Shown here one piece after another: positions 54,638-64,000 of a stretch of 64,000 nucleotides of DNA. A program made the translations under genes and the position numbers. Under the pieces are notes generated by a model. It had not been told where the DNA came from and did not search any database. It saw nothing but the letters and a program-made list of their open reading frames with translations. Source of the DNA: CAVQBP01 sp963782475 (GTDB taxonomy: Bacteria > Bacteroidota > Ignavibacteria > Ignavibacteriales > Ignavibacteriaceae); the NCBI GenBank assembly GCA_963782475.1, contig CAWAJW010000015.1, positions 868,001-932,000 of the forward strand, written 5' to 3'. Numbering within the stretch: the first letter of the stretch is position 1; each line of letters opens with the position of its first letter.

Positions 54638-56517
54638 ATGATTATTTGTATTAAAAATTTTCACTTATTTTATAAAACACTGAGTTTATTAATTATTATT
54701 CTGGTTTTATCCACACTAAGTTTTGGACAGACTATTAAAAATGATTCGCTCAAATCATATTTATTAGAACCCGTAGTTGTAACCGGTACAAGATACAGAC
54801 TGCCTAAAAGTGAAATATCATCCAGTATAACTGTAATAGGTAATAAAGAAATTAGAGGAAAGCCATGATGTGAACGTTATCCGGGTATTAAACAATAAAG
54901 TTCCGGGATTATTTCTAAATGATAATTATGTAATGGGATTTGGTGTTGGTGCAAATTCTGCCGGGACAATAAATATCCGCGGGATCGGCGGAAGCCCGAA
55001 TACGCAAGTTTTGGTTCTTATTGACGGTCAGCCGCAGTTTATGGGGATGTTCGGACACCCCATAATCGATGCTCTTACTTCTTCAAGTGTACAGAGAGTT
55101 GAAATTATCAGGGGACCGGCCTCTATTCTTTATGGTTCAAACGCAATGGGAGGAGCTATAAATATTATTTCCAAAAGGATACCAAATAATAAACTTAATA
55201 TGAACCTTTCATCTTTCTATGGTTCATATAATTCTTTAAATGCGGAGCTGAACGGCGGATATCAAAATAAAAAATTCGGCTTTTATGTTTCGATCAATAA
55301 TTCAAAAACAGACGGACACCGTCAGGATTCGAATGACGGCTTTAGAAATTCTACCGGTTTTGCAAAGTTGAATTATTCATTTAATGATGAATTTAAAATC
55401 AGCCTGGACGGAAATATCTCAAAAGCTAAATTTTATGATCCGGGTCCCGTTTATGCAGTTACACCAGATAATTATTATAATTATTTAAGAATCACGGGGG
55501 GCATTTTCTTTATATAATTCTTTTAATCGTGTTAACGGCGCTCTTAAATTTTTTTACAGCTACGGCAATCATGATTTTTTTGACGGCTGGCATTCTTATG
55601 ATGAAATGAGAGGGATTACTTTTTTCCAAAATATTAATATTTATAAAGGATTAATTTTTACAGGCGGTATTGATTATAAAAATTACGGAGGTAAAGGGAC
55701 TAATCCGAATTCACCTCCTTTCGTGGCAAAGGGTCTTGGCTTATACCATTCAAATAATGAAGTTGCGGTCTATGGTTTGGTGAGAGATTCATTATTAAGA
55801 AACTTAAATCTTGAAGCGGGGATTAGATATTCAAAGAATTCGTTATTCAATGCAGTATATACTCCGCAATTTGGAATTACATATTCTCCCGCTAAAACAA
55901 CTACATTAAAAGGATCGATAGGGGAGGGATTTCAAAACCCTACTATTGTAGATCTATATTTATTCCCGGTTGCAAATGAAAATTTGAAGCCCGAACATAT
56001 CTGGAATTATGAGCTTGGAATCGAACAGAAGCTCCTTGATTATCGATTGAATCTTGAACTGACTGCTTATTATGACCAAGGTGATAATATTATTATTGTT
56101 ACCCCGCCGTTATTTGTTAAGAATAATTCCGGATCATTTATTCATAAAGGCATTAGAGCTAAGCGGGAAATATTTATTAAATGAAAATTTAAATACTTCA
56201 GTAAGCTATTCTTTTTTAAATACAGATAACCCGACCCTTTATGCGCCGAAACATAATTTGAATCTGCAATTTAATTACCATAATAATTTTTTCCAGGTTA
56301 TTCTTGATCTGAAGAAGTATCGGGATTATATTCAAGTGTTGAGAAATCAATAAAGCAAAATTATTTCTTAACCGGTTTGATTATAAATTATTCATTGTTG
56401 AATTCTTTTGAATTGTTTGTAAAGGGAGAGAACCTGTTTGACACACCTTATGAAATTAATGATGGGTACCCGATGCCCGGAAGAACATTAATCGCCGGGG
56501 TGAAATTAATTTATTAA
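54638..56517 (+). pseudogene. TonB-dependent outer-membrane receptor, several frame breaks
   Basis: One receptor gene split over five frames. The first has a signal peptide and TonB box-like start (EPVVVTGTRYRLPKSEISSS, 54638-54868). The plug follows (NIRGIGGSPNTQVLVLIDGQPQ, VEIIRGPASILYGSNAMGGAINI, 54870-55517). Barrel strands fill 55500-56184 and 56150-56353, and the C-terminal barrel end (GENLFDTPYEI to GVKLIY) reaches 56517. Breaks are near 54868, at a six-G run (about 55496-55501), near 56155 and near 56335. The conserved order is complete, so it is either a recent pseudogene or poor sequence. The substrate is unknown. Confidence 0.75.
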
Positions 56518-56569
56518 AAATTCATTTCTGAAATATTTTCTTTTGGTGATACTATTGGTTTGAATGTAT

Positions 56570-58224
56570 TTAGGTTTGAATGACTCCCGGGTTAAACTTC
56601 GGCATTTCAGGATTATTATCCGCCGCTTCTATTGCAAAAGAAATATATTCTCTTGTTAATGCCGGATCGATAATTTCATCAACCCAAAGCCTTGCGGCAG
56701 CATAAAGAGGATTACTTTTTTCTTCATATGAATTTGTTATTTCATCCAGTAATTTTTTCTTATCTTTTTCTGAAAATTCCTGCCCGTTTTTTTGCGCTTG
56801 TTTTATTTTATATCAAGTAAAACACTGCTGGCCTGGCTTCCCCCCATAACTGCTATTTTTGCATTCGGATATGCAAAAATAAATCGGGGATCATAAGCTT
56901 TGCCGCACATTGCATAATTGCCTGCACCGAAACTATTCCCGATAATAATAGTAATTTTTGGAACCACTGAATTTGCAACCGCATTTACCATTTTAGCACC
57001 ATCTTTAATAATTCCTCCATGCTCAGCTCTGCTGCCGACCATAAAACCGGTGACATCCTGTAAGAAAACAAGAGGGATTTTTTTCTGGTTGCAGTTCATG
57101 ATAAATCTTGCAGCTTTATCTGCACTATCGGAATAAATAACTCCTCCGACCTGCATCTCACCAGCCTCAGTTTTTGTTACACTTCTTTGATTTGCAACTA
57201 TTCCTACCGACCAGCCGTCGATTCTTGCATAAGCCGTAATTATAGTTTTTCCATATCCGGCTTTATATTCATCAATATTTGAATCATCAATAATCCTGGC
57301 AATTACTTCGTACATATCATATGGTTTGATTGTATCCTGAGGAAGCAGCCCTAAAATTTCGCCGGGAGGAAACAGCGGGGGTTTGCTCTCTTTTCTATTG
57401 AAGCCTGCGGTTAATGTATTCCCGTTTTTTTCTATAATGCTTCTGATTTGCTTCAGGCATTCTTCATCATTCTTCAAAATATAATCAGTGACCCCGGAAA
57501 TATTTGACTGAACTTTTGCACCTCCTAAGGTTTCATTATCAATCACTTCACCGATTGCTGCTTTAACTAAATGTGAACCGGCTAAAAAAACCGAACCTTC
57601 GCCTTCAACAATTAATGCTTCATCGCTCATTATCGGCAGATATGCTCCGCCTGCGACACATGGTCCCATAATAGCAGAAATTTGAGGAATACCCATCGAA
57701 GACATTACAGCGTTATTTCTGAATATCCTTCCGAAGTGTTCTTTATCAGGGAAAATTTCATCCTGAAGCGGAAGAAAGACTCCTGCGCTGTCTACTAAGT
57801 AAACAATCGGCAATTTATTCTCAATTGCAATTTCCTGTGCTCGCAGATTCTTTTTTGCAGTGATGGGAAACCAGGCACCTGCCTTTACAGTTGCATCATT
57901 TGCAACGATAACATGATTTCTACCATGAATTTTACCTATCCCGAATATTGTTCCCGAGGAGGGAGCGCCGCCGAATTCTTCATACATTTCATAAGCTGCA
58001 AATGTATTTAATTCATAAAAGGATTTAGGCTCATCAACAAGCAGGCTGATTCTTTCTCTTGCTGTAAGTTTTCCTTTGGATTTATGTTTCTCAATAGCTT
58101 TTTTTCCGCCGCCTAATTTTATCTTTTCTCTTTCTGCATTTAATTTCCTCAACAGATTTTTTTGATAATCCTGTCTTTTCAGAAATAATTCATTTTCTTT
58201 TACCGGTTTGCCGATATTTTTCAT
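56570..58224 (-). CDS. Acyl-CoA carboxylase carboxyltransferase subunit, frameshifted near the end
   Basis: Carboxyltransferase beta-type subunit of a methylcrotonyl- or propionyl-CoA carboxylase. The main frame (58224 to 56803, 473 aa) has GGGKKAIEKHKSKGKLTARERI, GTIFGIGKIHGRNHVIVANDATVKAG and GNSFGAGNYAMCGKAYDPRFIFAYP, closest to the methylcrotonyl-CoA type. It stops early after VLLDIK. A five-base tandem duplication (TAAAA twice, minus strand, near 56803-56812) shifts the frame. Removing it continues KQAQKNGQEFSEKDKK to a stop at 56570 and family length. Acyl-CoA dehydrogenase and meaB lie upstream. Confidence 0.85.
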
Positions 58225-58261
58225 AATTAAATTCTTTTAAGATAATTAGATAAATCTTACT

Positions 58262-58354
58262 CCAGAGGAAACAGAGAATACTCAGAGGAAAATAGAAATG
58301 TCTGCTAATAATTATTTCTCAGCGATTTCTGCGGCTACTCTGTTTTCTCTCTGG
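58262..58354. repeat. Imperfect inverted repeat between carboxylase and acyl-CoA dehydrogenase
   Basis: CCAGAGGAAACAGAG (58262-58276) pairs imperfectly with CTCTGTTTTCTCTCTGG (58338-58354) over a ~60-nt centre containing TTTCTGCGG. The wording resembles short dispersed intergenic repeats (CTCTG/GCGG type) seen in many genomes. I see no T-run. Confidence 0.4.
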
Positions 58355-58383
58355 TTAATTTAAATAAACTTGCTCACTTAACA

Positions 58384-59550
58384 TTATAAATTTTTCAATA
58401 AATCTCTTGCAATTACTATTCTTTGAATTTCCGAAGTGCCTTCTCCGATTGTACAGAGCTTAACATCACGGTAAAATTTTTCAACGGGGTAGTCTTTTAT
58501 AAATCCGTAGCCGCCGAATATCTGCACAGCTTCGCTCGATGCTTTTTCAGCAATTTCACTTGCAAACAGTTTTGCCATTGCAGCTTCTTTTGTATTCGGC
58601 TGGTTATTATCCTTCATGGAAGCTGCCCGGCGGGTCAGCAGCCTTGCGGCTTCAATATTCATTGCCATTTCAGCAAGCTTAAATTGAATAGCCTGGAAAT
58701 CTTTCAAATATTTCCCGAACTGTTTCCTTTCATTTACATATTTTAATGAGGCGTCGAGGCATCCTTGAGCCAGTCCGACACTTAACGCAGCGATTGAAAT
58801 CCTTCCGCCTTCAAGCACTTTCATTGCCTGAATAAAACCTTCCCCTTCTTCTCCAATTAAATTTTCTTTTGGGATTTTACAATTATCGAATGTAAGCTGA
58901 GTTGTATCGCTTGCCCTCATTCCAAGCTTATTTTCTTTTTTACCTGCAATAAAGCCTTCCATTCCCTTTTCTAAAATGAAAGCGGAAATTCCTTTTTTAC
59001 CTTTGCTTTTATCGGTAATTGCCATTACAACAGCAGTTTCACCCACAGTACCATGAGTTGTAAAAGTTTTATTCCCGTTTAAAATATAATAGCCGCCTTT
59101 TTTTTCAGCGACGGATTTCATTCCTGCGGCATCGCTGCCGGAAGAAGATTCTGTTAATCCCCAGGCTCCTATTTTTTCACCTGAAGTTAAAGCAGGTAAA
59201 TATTTTTTCTTCTGATCTTCATTTGCAAATTTAAATATATGATTTGTGCAGAGACCATTATGGGCTGCAACTGAAAGTGAAATGGAAGGATCTACTTTCG
59301 CAATCTCTTCGATGATAATAGAAAAATCCGTATAACTCAATCCCGCTCCGCCGTATTCTTCCGGAACAAGGATTCCCAGGAAACCTAATTCAGCAAGCTG
59401 ATGTAATATTTCAAAGGGAAATTCCTGTGATTCGTCGAATTTCATAATATAAGGACGAATATTTTTTTCTGCAAAATCCCTTAAAGTATCCTTTATTATA
59501 ACCTGGTTTTCAGATAGTTCTGAATCGAATTGTAAAGCAGATATTTCCAT
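58384..59550 (-). CDS. Acyl-CoA dehydrogenase
   Basis: FAD enzyme introducing a double bond into an acyl-CoA; with the carboxylase it could serve branched-chain (leucine) degradation. The 388 aa are normal. GAWGLTESSSGSDAAGM and YILNGNKTFTTHG are the FAD/substrate motifs. RKQFGKYLKDFQAIQFKLAEM and EAVQIFGGYGFIKDYPVEKFYRD with CTIGEGTSEIQRIVIAR form the C-terminus. The catalytic Glu could be in QIFGGYG-proximal YGF-x-K or in the GEGTSE loop; I cannot settle the subclass. Confidence 0.93.
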   Translation of the reverse strand: MEISALQFDSELSENQVIIKDTLRDFAEKNIRPYIMKFDESQEFPFEILHQLAELGFLGILVPEEYGGAGLSYTDFSIIIEEIAKVDPSISLSVAAHNGLCTNHIFKFANEDQKKKYLPALTSGEKIGAWGLTESSSGSDAAGMKSVAEKKGGYYILNGNKTFTTHGTVGETAVVMAITDKSKGKKGISAFILEKGMEGFIAGKKENKLGMRASDTTQLTFDNCKIPKENLIGEEGEGFIQAMKVLEGGRISIAALSVGLAQGCLDASLKYVNERKQFGKYLKDFQAIQFKLAEMAMNIEAARLLTRRAASMKDNNQPNTKEAAMAKLFASEIAEKASSEAVQIFGGYGFIKDYPVEKFYRDVKLCTIGEGTSEIQRIVIARDLLKNL

Positions 59551-59658
59551 ATGCTATTCCTTTCTACTTTTGGTAGTTTAAATCTGAAAAAGTATATATA
59601 AAATCTCGTATCTCTTTTGGAGCATCTGAGATTAATTATTAAGTTATGTTACATAGCG

Positions 59659-59729
59659 TTCTTAATCTTAATCACTACTCTTAATCATCTTAAAATTGAG
59701 TAGAATAAGAGTGAGATTAAGAATTTTTT
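59659..59729 (+). terminator. Long bulged hairpin with T-run after meaB
   Basis: TTCTTAATCT (59659-59668) pairs with AGATTAAGAA (59714-59723), with further pairing of CACT/CTCTTA and TAAGAGTG inside. TTTTTT follows on the plus strand (59724-59729). It is 20-90 bp past the minus-strand meaB stop. Polarity suits plus-strand transcripts, so it may shield the operon from antisense reading, or be a repeat. Confidence 0.45.
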
Positions 59730-59750
59730 GAGTAACTTGAGTAATTAAAA

Positions 59751-60704
59751 TTACTTCTGATTTTTGTAATTATCTATTATTTCTTCAGCTATGTGATATG
59801 GAGAAAGATTTCCAATAATGACTTTTTCTAAAGCAGAATTTAACGAATTTTTTCCATTGCCGGTCCATAATTCATTTTTTATTCTCTCTTCTACAATATT
59901 TTTTATCCTTTTTTTTATTTGTTCTTCTCTCTTTACAAGGAATTTTTCTTGCTTTACAAGGTATTCTTTATGTTTCTCAATTTCTTCCAGCATTTCCTGA
60001 ACGCCTTTCCTCTGCGTTGCGACTGTTTTGATGATGCTTGGCATCCATGAGTTTTTATCATGAGCTCTCATCATCAGGATGGTTTTAAGTGCTGCGGCAG
60101 CTTGATGGGACGAAGGCCGGTCGCTTTTATTTAGTACAAATAAATCGGCAATTTCCATTAAGCCCGCTTTCATTGCCTGAACTGAATCTCCTGATTCCGG
60201 TACTAAAACTACAATTGTTGTATCGGCGGCTTGTGCAATATCAAGTTCAGATTGACCGACTCCGACAGTTTCTAAAATTATATAGTCAAAACCTGCGGCA
60301 TCCAGTACATCGGCAGCATCAACAGCTTTTTTGCTTAATCCGCCGAGACTTCCCCTTGTTGCCATGCTTCTTATAAAAACATTCGGCAGCTGCCCAACTT
60401 CATTCATCCTGACTCTGTCGCCAAGCAATGCACCTCCTGTAAATGGGCTTGTAGGATCAACAGCAACTATTCCTACCTTTTTATTTTGACCGGTAAATAA
60501 TTTAGTTAATTCATTTGTGATGGTACTTTTCCCGGCACCGGGCGGACCTGTAATTCCGATTCTATATGCATTGCCGGTTTTATGGTAGATCTTTTTCAGC
60601 AATTCGGAAGAGTCCCGATTCCCCGATTCTACAACAGAAATAGCCCTGGCGACAGAACGCTTATCATTATTATATATTTTTTCTAAAAAAGAATCTTCAA
60701 TCAT
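59751..60704 (-). CDS. meaB: MeaB/ArgK-family GTPase
   Basis: G3E GTPase that chaperones B12-dependent methylmalonyl-CoA mutase. The 317 aa protein has Walker A (GITGPPGAGKSTITNELT), VAVDPTSPFTGGALLGDRVRM, the switch region ETVGVGQSELDIA and the G4 NKSD motif (FVLNKSD). The mutase itself is not in the window. Its place upstream of acyl-CoA dehydrogenase and the carboxylase fits propionyl-CoA or branched-chain amino acid breakdown. Confidence 0.92.
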   Translation of the reverse strand: MIEDSFLEKIYNNDKRSVARAISVVESGNRDSSELLKKIYHKTGNAYRIGITGPPGAGKSTITNELTKLFTGQNKKVGIVAVDPTSPFTGGALLGDRVRMNEVGQLPNVFIRSMATRGSLGGLSKKAVDAADVLDAAGFDYIILETVGVGQSELDIAQAADTTIVVLVPESGDSVQAMKAGLMEIADLFVLNKSDRPSSHQAAAALKTILMMRAHDKNSWMPSIIKTVATQRKGVQEMLEEIEKHKEYLVKQEKFLVKREEQIKKRIKNIVEERIKNELWTGNGKNSLNSALEKVIIGNLSPYHIAEEIIDNYKNQK

Positions 60705-60838
60705 TGACCAATAATAAATATATTAAAATAATTAATAGAGATACAAATAACGGGTTTTGGACCTATATATTATTTTCAGACAAAACTCATAAATCCTTAA
60801 GGATTATCTCCCTTGGAAATGATCATCTAAAAACAAAT

Positions 60839-61768
60839 TCAAATATTTTTTAATGATGCTCTAAAGAAATCAACAGTTTTTTGTAAGCCTTCTTCCAACG
60901 GAGTCGAAGGTCTCCATTTAAAAGTGTTGAACAGCTTATCGGATGTGATTACACTTCTCATCTGTTCTCCAGGCGCTGCAGGCCCATGTTTTTCTTCCTT
61001 ATTATTTCCCACTATTTTATTTAGCATATTAAAGAGCTGGTTAACATCGGTTTCTTTTGAGGTTCCAATATTGTATATATCGGTTTTTTCATCATGAAGA
61101 GCAATAAGATTTGCTTTTACAACATCGCCGACAAAAACATAATCGCGCGTTTGTTTTCCGCTGCCGTTAATTACCGGCTGTTCGTTTTTTAGAAGCTTTG
61201 TTGAAAAGATAGCAACTACACCAGCTTCGCCAAATGGATTTTGCCTGGGTCCGTAAATATTGGCATACCTTAAAATTGAATAATTAAATTTATACTGTGC
61301 ATTATAAAAGAACAAATATTTTTCAACTGCAAGTTTAGAAATCCCGTAAGGAGAAAGGGGAGCGGTAGGGTGCTTTTCATCAGCAGGATAATATTCCTGT
61401 TCACCATAAACAGCCCCTCCTGTAGATGCAAACATAAACTTTTTAACCCCGGTTTTTATAGAATTCTGCAGAAGATTTATTGTTCCTATAATATTTGTAT
61501 TTGCATCAAAAGCAGGATCGGCTACGGATCTGCGGACATCCATCTGGGCTGCGTGATGATTGACCACATCAAATTTTTCTTTTTCAAATAAATCGCTCAG
61601 GCTTTTATCGCCGATATCTTTCTTAATAAATGTTGCTTTTGGATTTACATTTTTTTCAAATCCTGTCGATAAATTATCAAGAATAAATACACTATGACCT
61701 TCATTAATAAAAGCATCTGCAATTTGCGAAGCTATAAATCCGGCTCCGCCGGTAACAAGAATTTTCAT
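60839..61768 (-). CDS. NAD-dependent sugar-nucleotide epimerase
   Basis: A 309 aa extended short-chain dehydrogenase, like UDP-glucose 4-epimerase. It opens with the Rossmann motif VTGGAGFIASQIA. ILDNLSTG, HHAAQMDVRRSV and ASTGGAVYGEQEY follow. The catalytic Tyr-x3-Lys is in PLSPYGISKLAVEKYL. YANIYGPRQNPFGEAGVVAIF and GKQTRDYVFVGDV are substrate-binding parts. The exact sugar is unknown. It lies 3 bp after the nadD stop, so it is co-transcribed with nadD and the genes upstream. Confidence 0.9.
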   Translation of the reverse strand: MKILVTGGAGFIASQIADAFINEGHSVFILDNLSTGFEKNVNPKATFIKKDIGDKSLSDLFEKEKFDVVNHHAAQMDVRRSVADPAFDANTNIIGTINLLQNSIKTGVKKFMFASTGGAVYGEQEYYPADEKHPTAPLSPYGISKLAVEKYLFFYNAQYKFNYSILRYANIYGPRQNPFGEAGVVAIFSTKLLKNEQPVINGSGKQTRDYVFVGDVVKANLIALHDEKTDIYNIGTSKETDVNQLFNMLNKIVGNNKEEKHGPAAPGEQMRSVITSDKLFNTFKWRPSTPLEEGLQKTVDFFRASLKNI

Positions 61769-61771
61769 AAA

Positions 61772-62350
61772 TTATTCCTTATATAAATTAAATGTATTGA
61801 TATATTCTTTTACTTTTAGCGGAATAAGAAAATCAACCGGTTTTCCTGCTTTTATCCTATCCCTGATAGTGCTGCTGCTGATTTCTATTACCGGCGTCTT
61901 AACAAAATGAGCAGCTTTATAATATTGATCTCTTTCAACCTTTTTATCATTTGTACGCCTTCTTAAAACAACCAGGTCTGCGAGCTCAATTATCCTGCCC
62001 GGCATTTTCCATGTGTTAAAATTAATAATATTATCGTAACCGATTATTAATTCAAGCTTGTCATATTTTTTTTTGAACTCCTCAAGAGTTTTAACCGTAT
62101 AAGAAATCGATTTTGCTTTTAGTTCAATATCCGAATATTCAAAATAAGGTATACTCTCAATTGCCATCTGCAGCATCTTTAACCTGTGATTGCTCCCGGC
62201 TGAAGATTTCCCGGTTTTATGAGGTGAAATATAAGCAGGAATAAAAATAATTTTTTCTAAATCCCTGATTTCTCTTACAGCTTGAGCGGTTATCAAATGT
62301 CCGAAATGAATCGGATCGAAAGTCCCGCCTAATAAACCGACTTTCGTCAT
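61772..62350 (-). CDS. nadD: Nicotinate-nucleotide adenylyltransferase
   Basis: Joins ATP and nicotinate mononucleotide in NAD synthesis. The 192 aa protein has the nucleotidyltransferase motif GLLGGTFDPIHFGHLITAQ (T/HxGH type) at the N-terminus and EISSSTIRDRIKAGKPVDFLIP at the C-terminus. FIPAYISPHK and IIGYDNIINFNTW are typical of NadD. Its start overlaps the upstream gene by 4 bp. Confidence 0.95.
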   Translation of the reverse strand: MTKVGLLGGTFDPIHFGHLITAQAVREIRDLEKIIFIPAYISPHKTGKSSAGSNHRLKMLQMAIESIPYFEYSDIELKAKSISYTVKTLEEFKKKYDKLELIIGYDNIINFNTWKMPGRIIELADLVVLRRRTNDKKVERDQYYKAAHFVKTPVIEISSSTIRDRIKAGKPVDFLIPLKVKEYINTFNLYKE

Positions 62351-63039
62351 TTTAGGAGATCCTTGTATTCTATAAACAAATTTGTAAACCTCTCGTGAAT
62401 AACCTGGCTGCAGTAAGCGAAACTCTCTTTCTTTGATAATTGATTATATAGACTCTTAAAATCATTGATATTTTTTATCAGCATAAAATTATCCAGTACA
62501 TGGACAAAATGTTCATGGTTGACAACCTGGTTCAGGAAAGAATCATAATTTAAGTTCAAAAAATCGATACCTTCAAATACATCTCCGTTGAAAGAATTAA
62601 ATCCTAAAAATGAAAGGCTTTTATTATCACTTTTTCCCAGAATAAATGCTTCGTCTTCAATAGAAAGCAGATTGAAAACATTATTTAAATCATTCGAAGT
62701 AATACCGATCGAATTTGAAAAAATAATCATATTATTATTAAAATTATGAAAATACTTTTCCGATAAGCTCTTTAATACATTCTGCGAGCCTGTATCAATG
62801 AAATCAATATTCATGGTCCCGCCTGAAAAGCCATTTAGAAAATTTTCATCTCTCCTATCAAAACAGAAAATTATATTTGTTGTTTCGGAAAATTTATTTG
62901 TCAGCTCTTTATGGTTTAGTAACAATGTTGAATATAAATAAGAAGAATGTTCTTTATCAAACGATTCAAACTCCGGGATAATATCTTTATTAAAAACCGG
63001 GAAAAGCGAAAGAATATAAATTGATGAATTATGTTTCAT
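62347..63039 (-). CDS. Hypothetical protein, possibly a divergent glycosyltransferase-like DUF2064 protein
   Basis: A 230 aa cytoplasmic protein that I cannot place firmly. The middle (NMIIFSNSIGITSNDLNNVFNLLSIEDEAFILGKSDNKSLSFLGF) has the layout of DUF2064/CofC-like proteins, where a strand and 'G.D.P.L' are followed by a 'lGps.DGGyyLiG' stretch. The diagnostic Asp and DGG residues are not conserved, so activity is doubtful. It overlaps nadD and the PrsW gene by 4 bp each, showing tight operon coupling. Confidence 0.55.
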   Translation of the reverse strand: MKHNSSIYILSLFPVFNKDIIPEFESFDKEHSSYLYSTLLLNHKELTNKFSETTNIIFCFDRRDENFLNGFSGGTMNIDFIDTGSQNVLKSLSEKYFHNFNNNMIIFSNSIGITSNDLNNVFNLLSIEDEAFILGKSDNKSLSFLGFNSFNGDVFEGIDFLNLNYDSFLNQVVNHEHFVHVLDNFMLIKNINDFKSLYNQLSKKESFAYCSQVIHERFTNLFIEYKDLLK

Positions 63040-63995
63040 ATCTGAACCTGTGAAGTATTGCCTAATAATTCTTTAATGCGATCTCTGTATATCTCAACAT
63101 CTTTCCCGTAAGAAATATTTCTAAAGCCTCCGGAATTTTTCTGCTGCATTTTCCTAAAAGCTAAAGTAGTTGCTGCTTTAATATATGATTTCCTGATACT
63201 TTCATCAACCCAGCCGGATTTATTTCTTTTTGATGAATTTAATATAACCAGGTGTTCCGGAGGAATTAATCCGGCCTCGGATTCCGGGAGCAATTCATTA
63301 TAAATTATTTTCTTTTCTTTTAAAATTGAAATCCAATAAATTCCTATAAAAATCAAAATAGAAAAAAACATAAATAAAAGACCTAGTGCAGCAGTTGACC
63401 GGAAGCTGATGCTGAAATTCCAAAAAAAATGGATAAACATTGCAATAGCTAATCCAACGACCGGGGAAATAATTTTATGGTTAATTCTATTGAACTTGGC
63501 ATAGCCTAGGAACGCGCCCAAAGTTCCTGTTGATACACAATGCATAACTGCGGAAAAAAATGTCCTAATAATTATTAAAGAAAATAATTCCGGCAGATTT
63601 TTTCCGTAAGAAATAAAGTAAAGCAGATTTTCTGTCATGCCGAATCCAAGCCCGATTGCTCCACCGTAAACCAGGCCGTCAGTAACGTTATCAAAATCTT
63701 TGCTGTTTACCAGGATTAATAGAAATAATCCTTTTGTTATTTCCTCAACGAAAGGAGCAATGTAGAAAGTGTCAATCCTATTCAATAATGTTTCATTAAA
63801 AATAAAAAATGAAATGCCTGTGGTAAGAAATACGCTGAACAGCATAGCAATTAAAATTGCTCCTACTGCTCCCCAAAGGTAGCTCCTAAGTACTAGCTTG
63901 AAGGGTTCCCGTTCATATATATCGAACCTCCAAATTAGAAGGAGATACAGAACCATCGGGATTATAGCAGCCAGTATTGATGTAAGGATTAACAT
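63036..63995 (-). CDS. PrsW-family intramembrane protease
   Basis: A 319 aa membrane protein with seven to eight hydrophobic segments. PrsW family features are WRFDIYEREPFKLVL, the active-site APFVEEITKGLFLL (two Glu), GLVYGGAIGLGFGMTENLLYF and a membrane His in VMHCVSTGTLGAFLGYAKF and MFIHFFWNFS. In Bacillus PrsW cleaves an anti-sigma factor; the target here is unknown. A polar C-terminal tail of ~90 residues has IPPEHLVILNSSKRN. It begins 5 bp from the window edge, so a longer start cannot be excluded. Confidence 0.85.
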   Translation of the reverse strand: MLILTSILAAIIPMVLYLLLIWRFDIYEREPFKLVLRSYLWGAVGAILIAMLFSVFLTTGISFFIFNETLLNRIDTFYIAPFVEEITKGLFLLILVNSKDFDNVTDGLVYGGAIGLGFGMTENLLYFISYGKNLPELFSLIIIRTFFSAVMHCVSTGTLGAFLGYAKFNRINHKIISPVVGLAIAMFIHFFWNFSISFRSTAALGLLFMFFSILIFIGIYWISILKEKKIIYNELLPESEAGLIPPEHLVILNSSKRNKSGWVDESIRKSYIKAATTLAFRKMQQKNSGGFRNISYGKDVEIYRDRIKELLGNTSQVQI

Positions 63996-64000
63996 ATATC

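Overview
The window looks like chromosome of an Ignavibacteria-type member of the Bacteroidota/Chlorobi lineage. It is AT-rich. Two secreted proteins end in the type IX secretion (T9SS) sorting domain in the wording usual for that group (QNYPNPFNP, then SSGIYFYQLQAG and KKFILMK). A GWxTD protein, a TonB receptor and a propeller-type sensor phosphatase fit the same group. This taxonomic call is inference from protein style; no rRNA is present.

Layout: 0.3-11.9 kb is a plus-strand run of housekeeping genes: alr, an unknown gene, a mannose-1-phosphate guanylyltransferase, pyrK-pyrD, folC, rho, a GWxTD protein, pdxA, a methyltransferase and an ftsE-like ATPase. adk and tadA follow on the minus strand. 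From 13,495 to 38,418 a ~24.9 kb integrative element sits in a tRNA-Arg(TCG) gene, bounded by a 67-bp direct repeat. The left tRNA copy has lost its 3' acceptor strand; the right copy is intact. From 38.5 kb on the chromosome resumes: a DUF4010 membrane protein, an EVE protein, katG/oxyR, nhaA, a BASS transporter, a partner-switching/NtrC signalling cluster, a HEPN/MNT pair, a decayed TonB receptor, an acyl-CoA carboxylase / acyl-CoA dehydrogenase / MeaB catabolic group, then an epimerase, nadD and a PrsW-type membrane protease.

The element has three parts. (1) A tyrosine integrase beside attL, two lipoprotein paralogues and two T9SS-sorted Asp-box propeller proteins. (2) A minus-strand plasmid/phage-like replication cluster: ribbon-helix-helix protein, DUF3631-like ATPase, DUF932 protein, an AAA_24-like ATPase that looks circularly permuted, an SSB-tailed protein, a RadC-like protein and a Gp157-like protein. 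A dense GTAACA repeat cluster next to it could be an origin. (3) A six-gene type I restriction-modification operon in which every neighbouring pair overlaps by 4 or 8 bp: hsdM, a GIY-YIG-like gene, hsdS, a nuclease-like gene, a helical partner gene and hsdR. No capsid, relaxase or conjugation genes were seen.

The best candidate for an undescribed system is the type I R-M operon with three extra coupled genes, particularly the pair at 31,224-34,767. The tRNA-restoring arrangement and the permuted ATPase are the next most unusual. Several conserved chromosomal genes (folC, GWxTD, TonB receptor, sensor phosphatase, acyl-CoA carboxylase, HEPN) carry frame breaks. Some lie at short homopolymers and may be sequencing indels rather than true pseudogenes.
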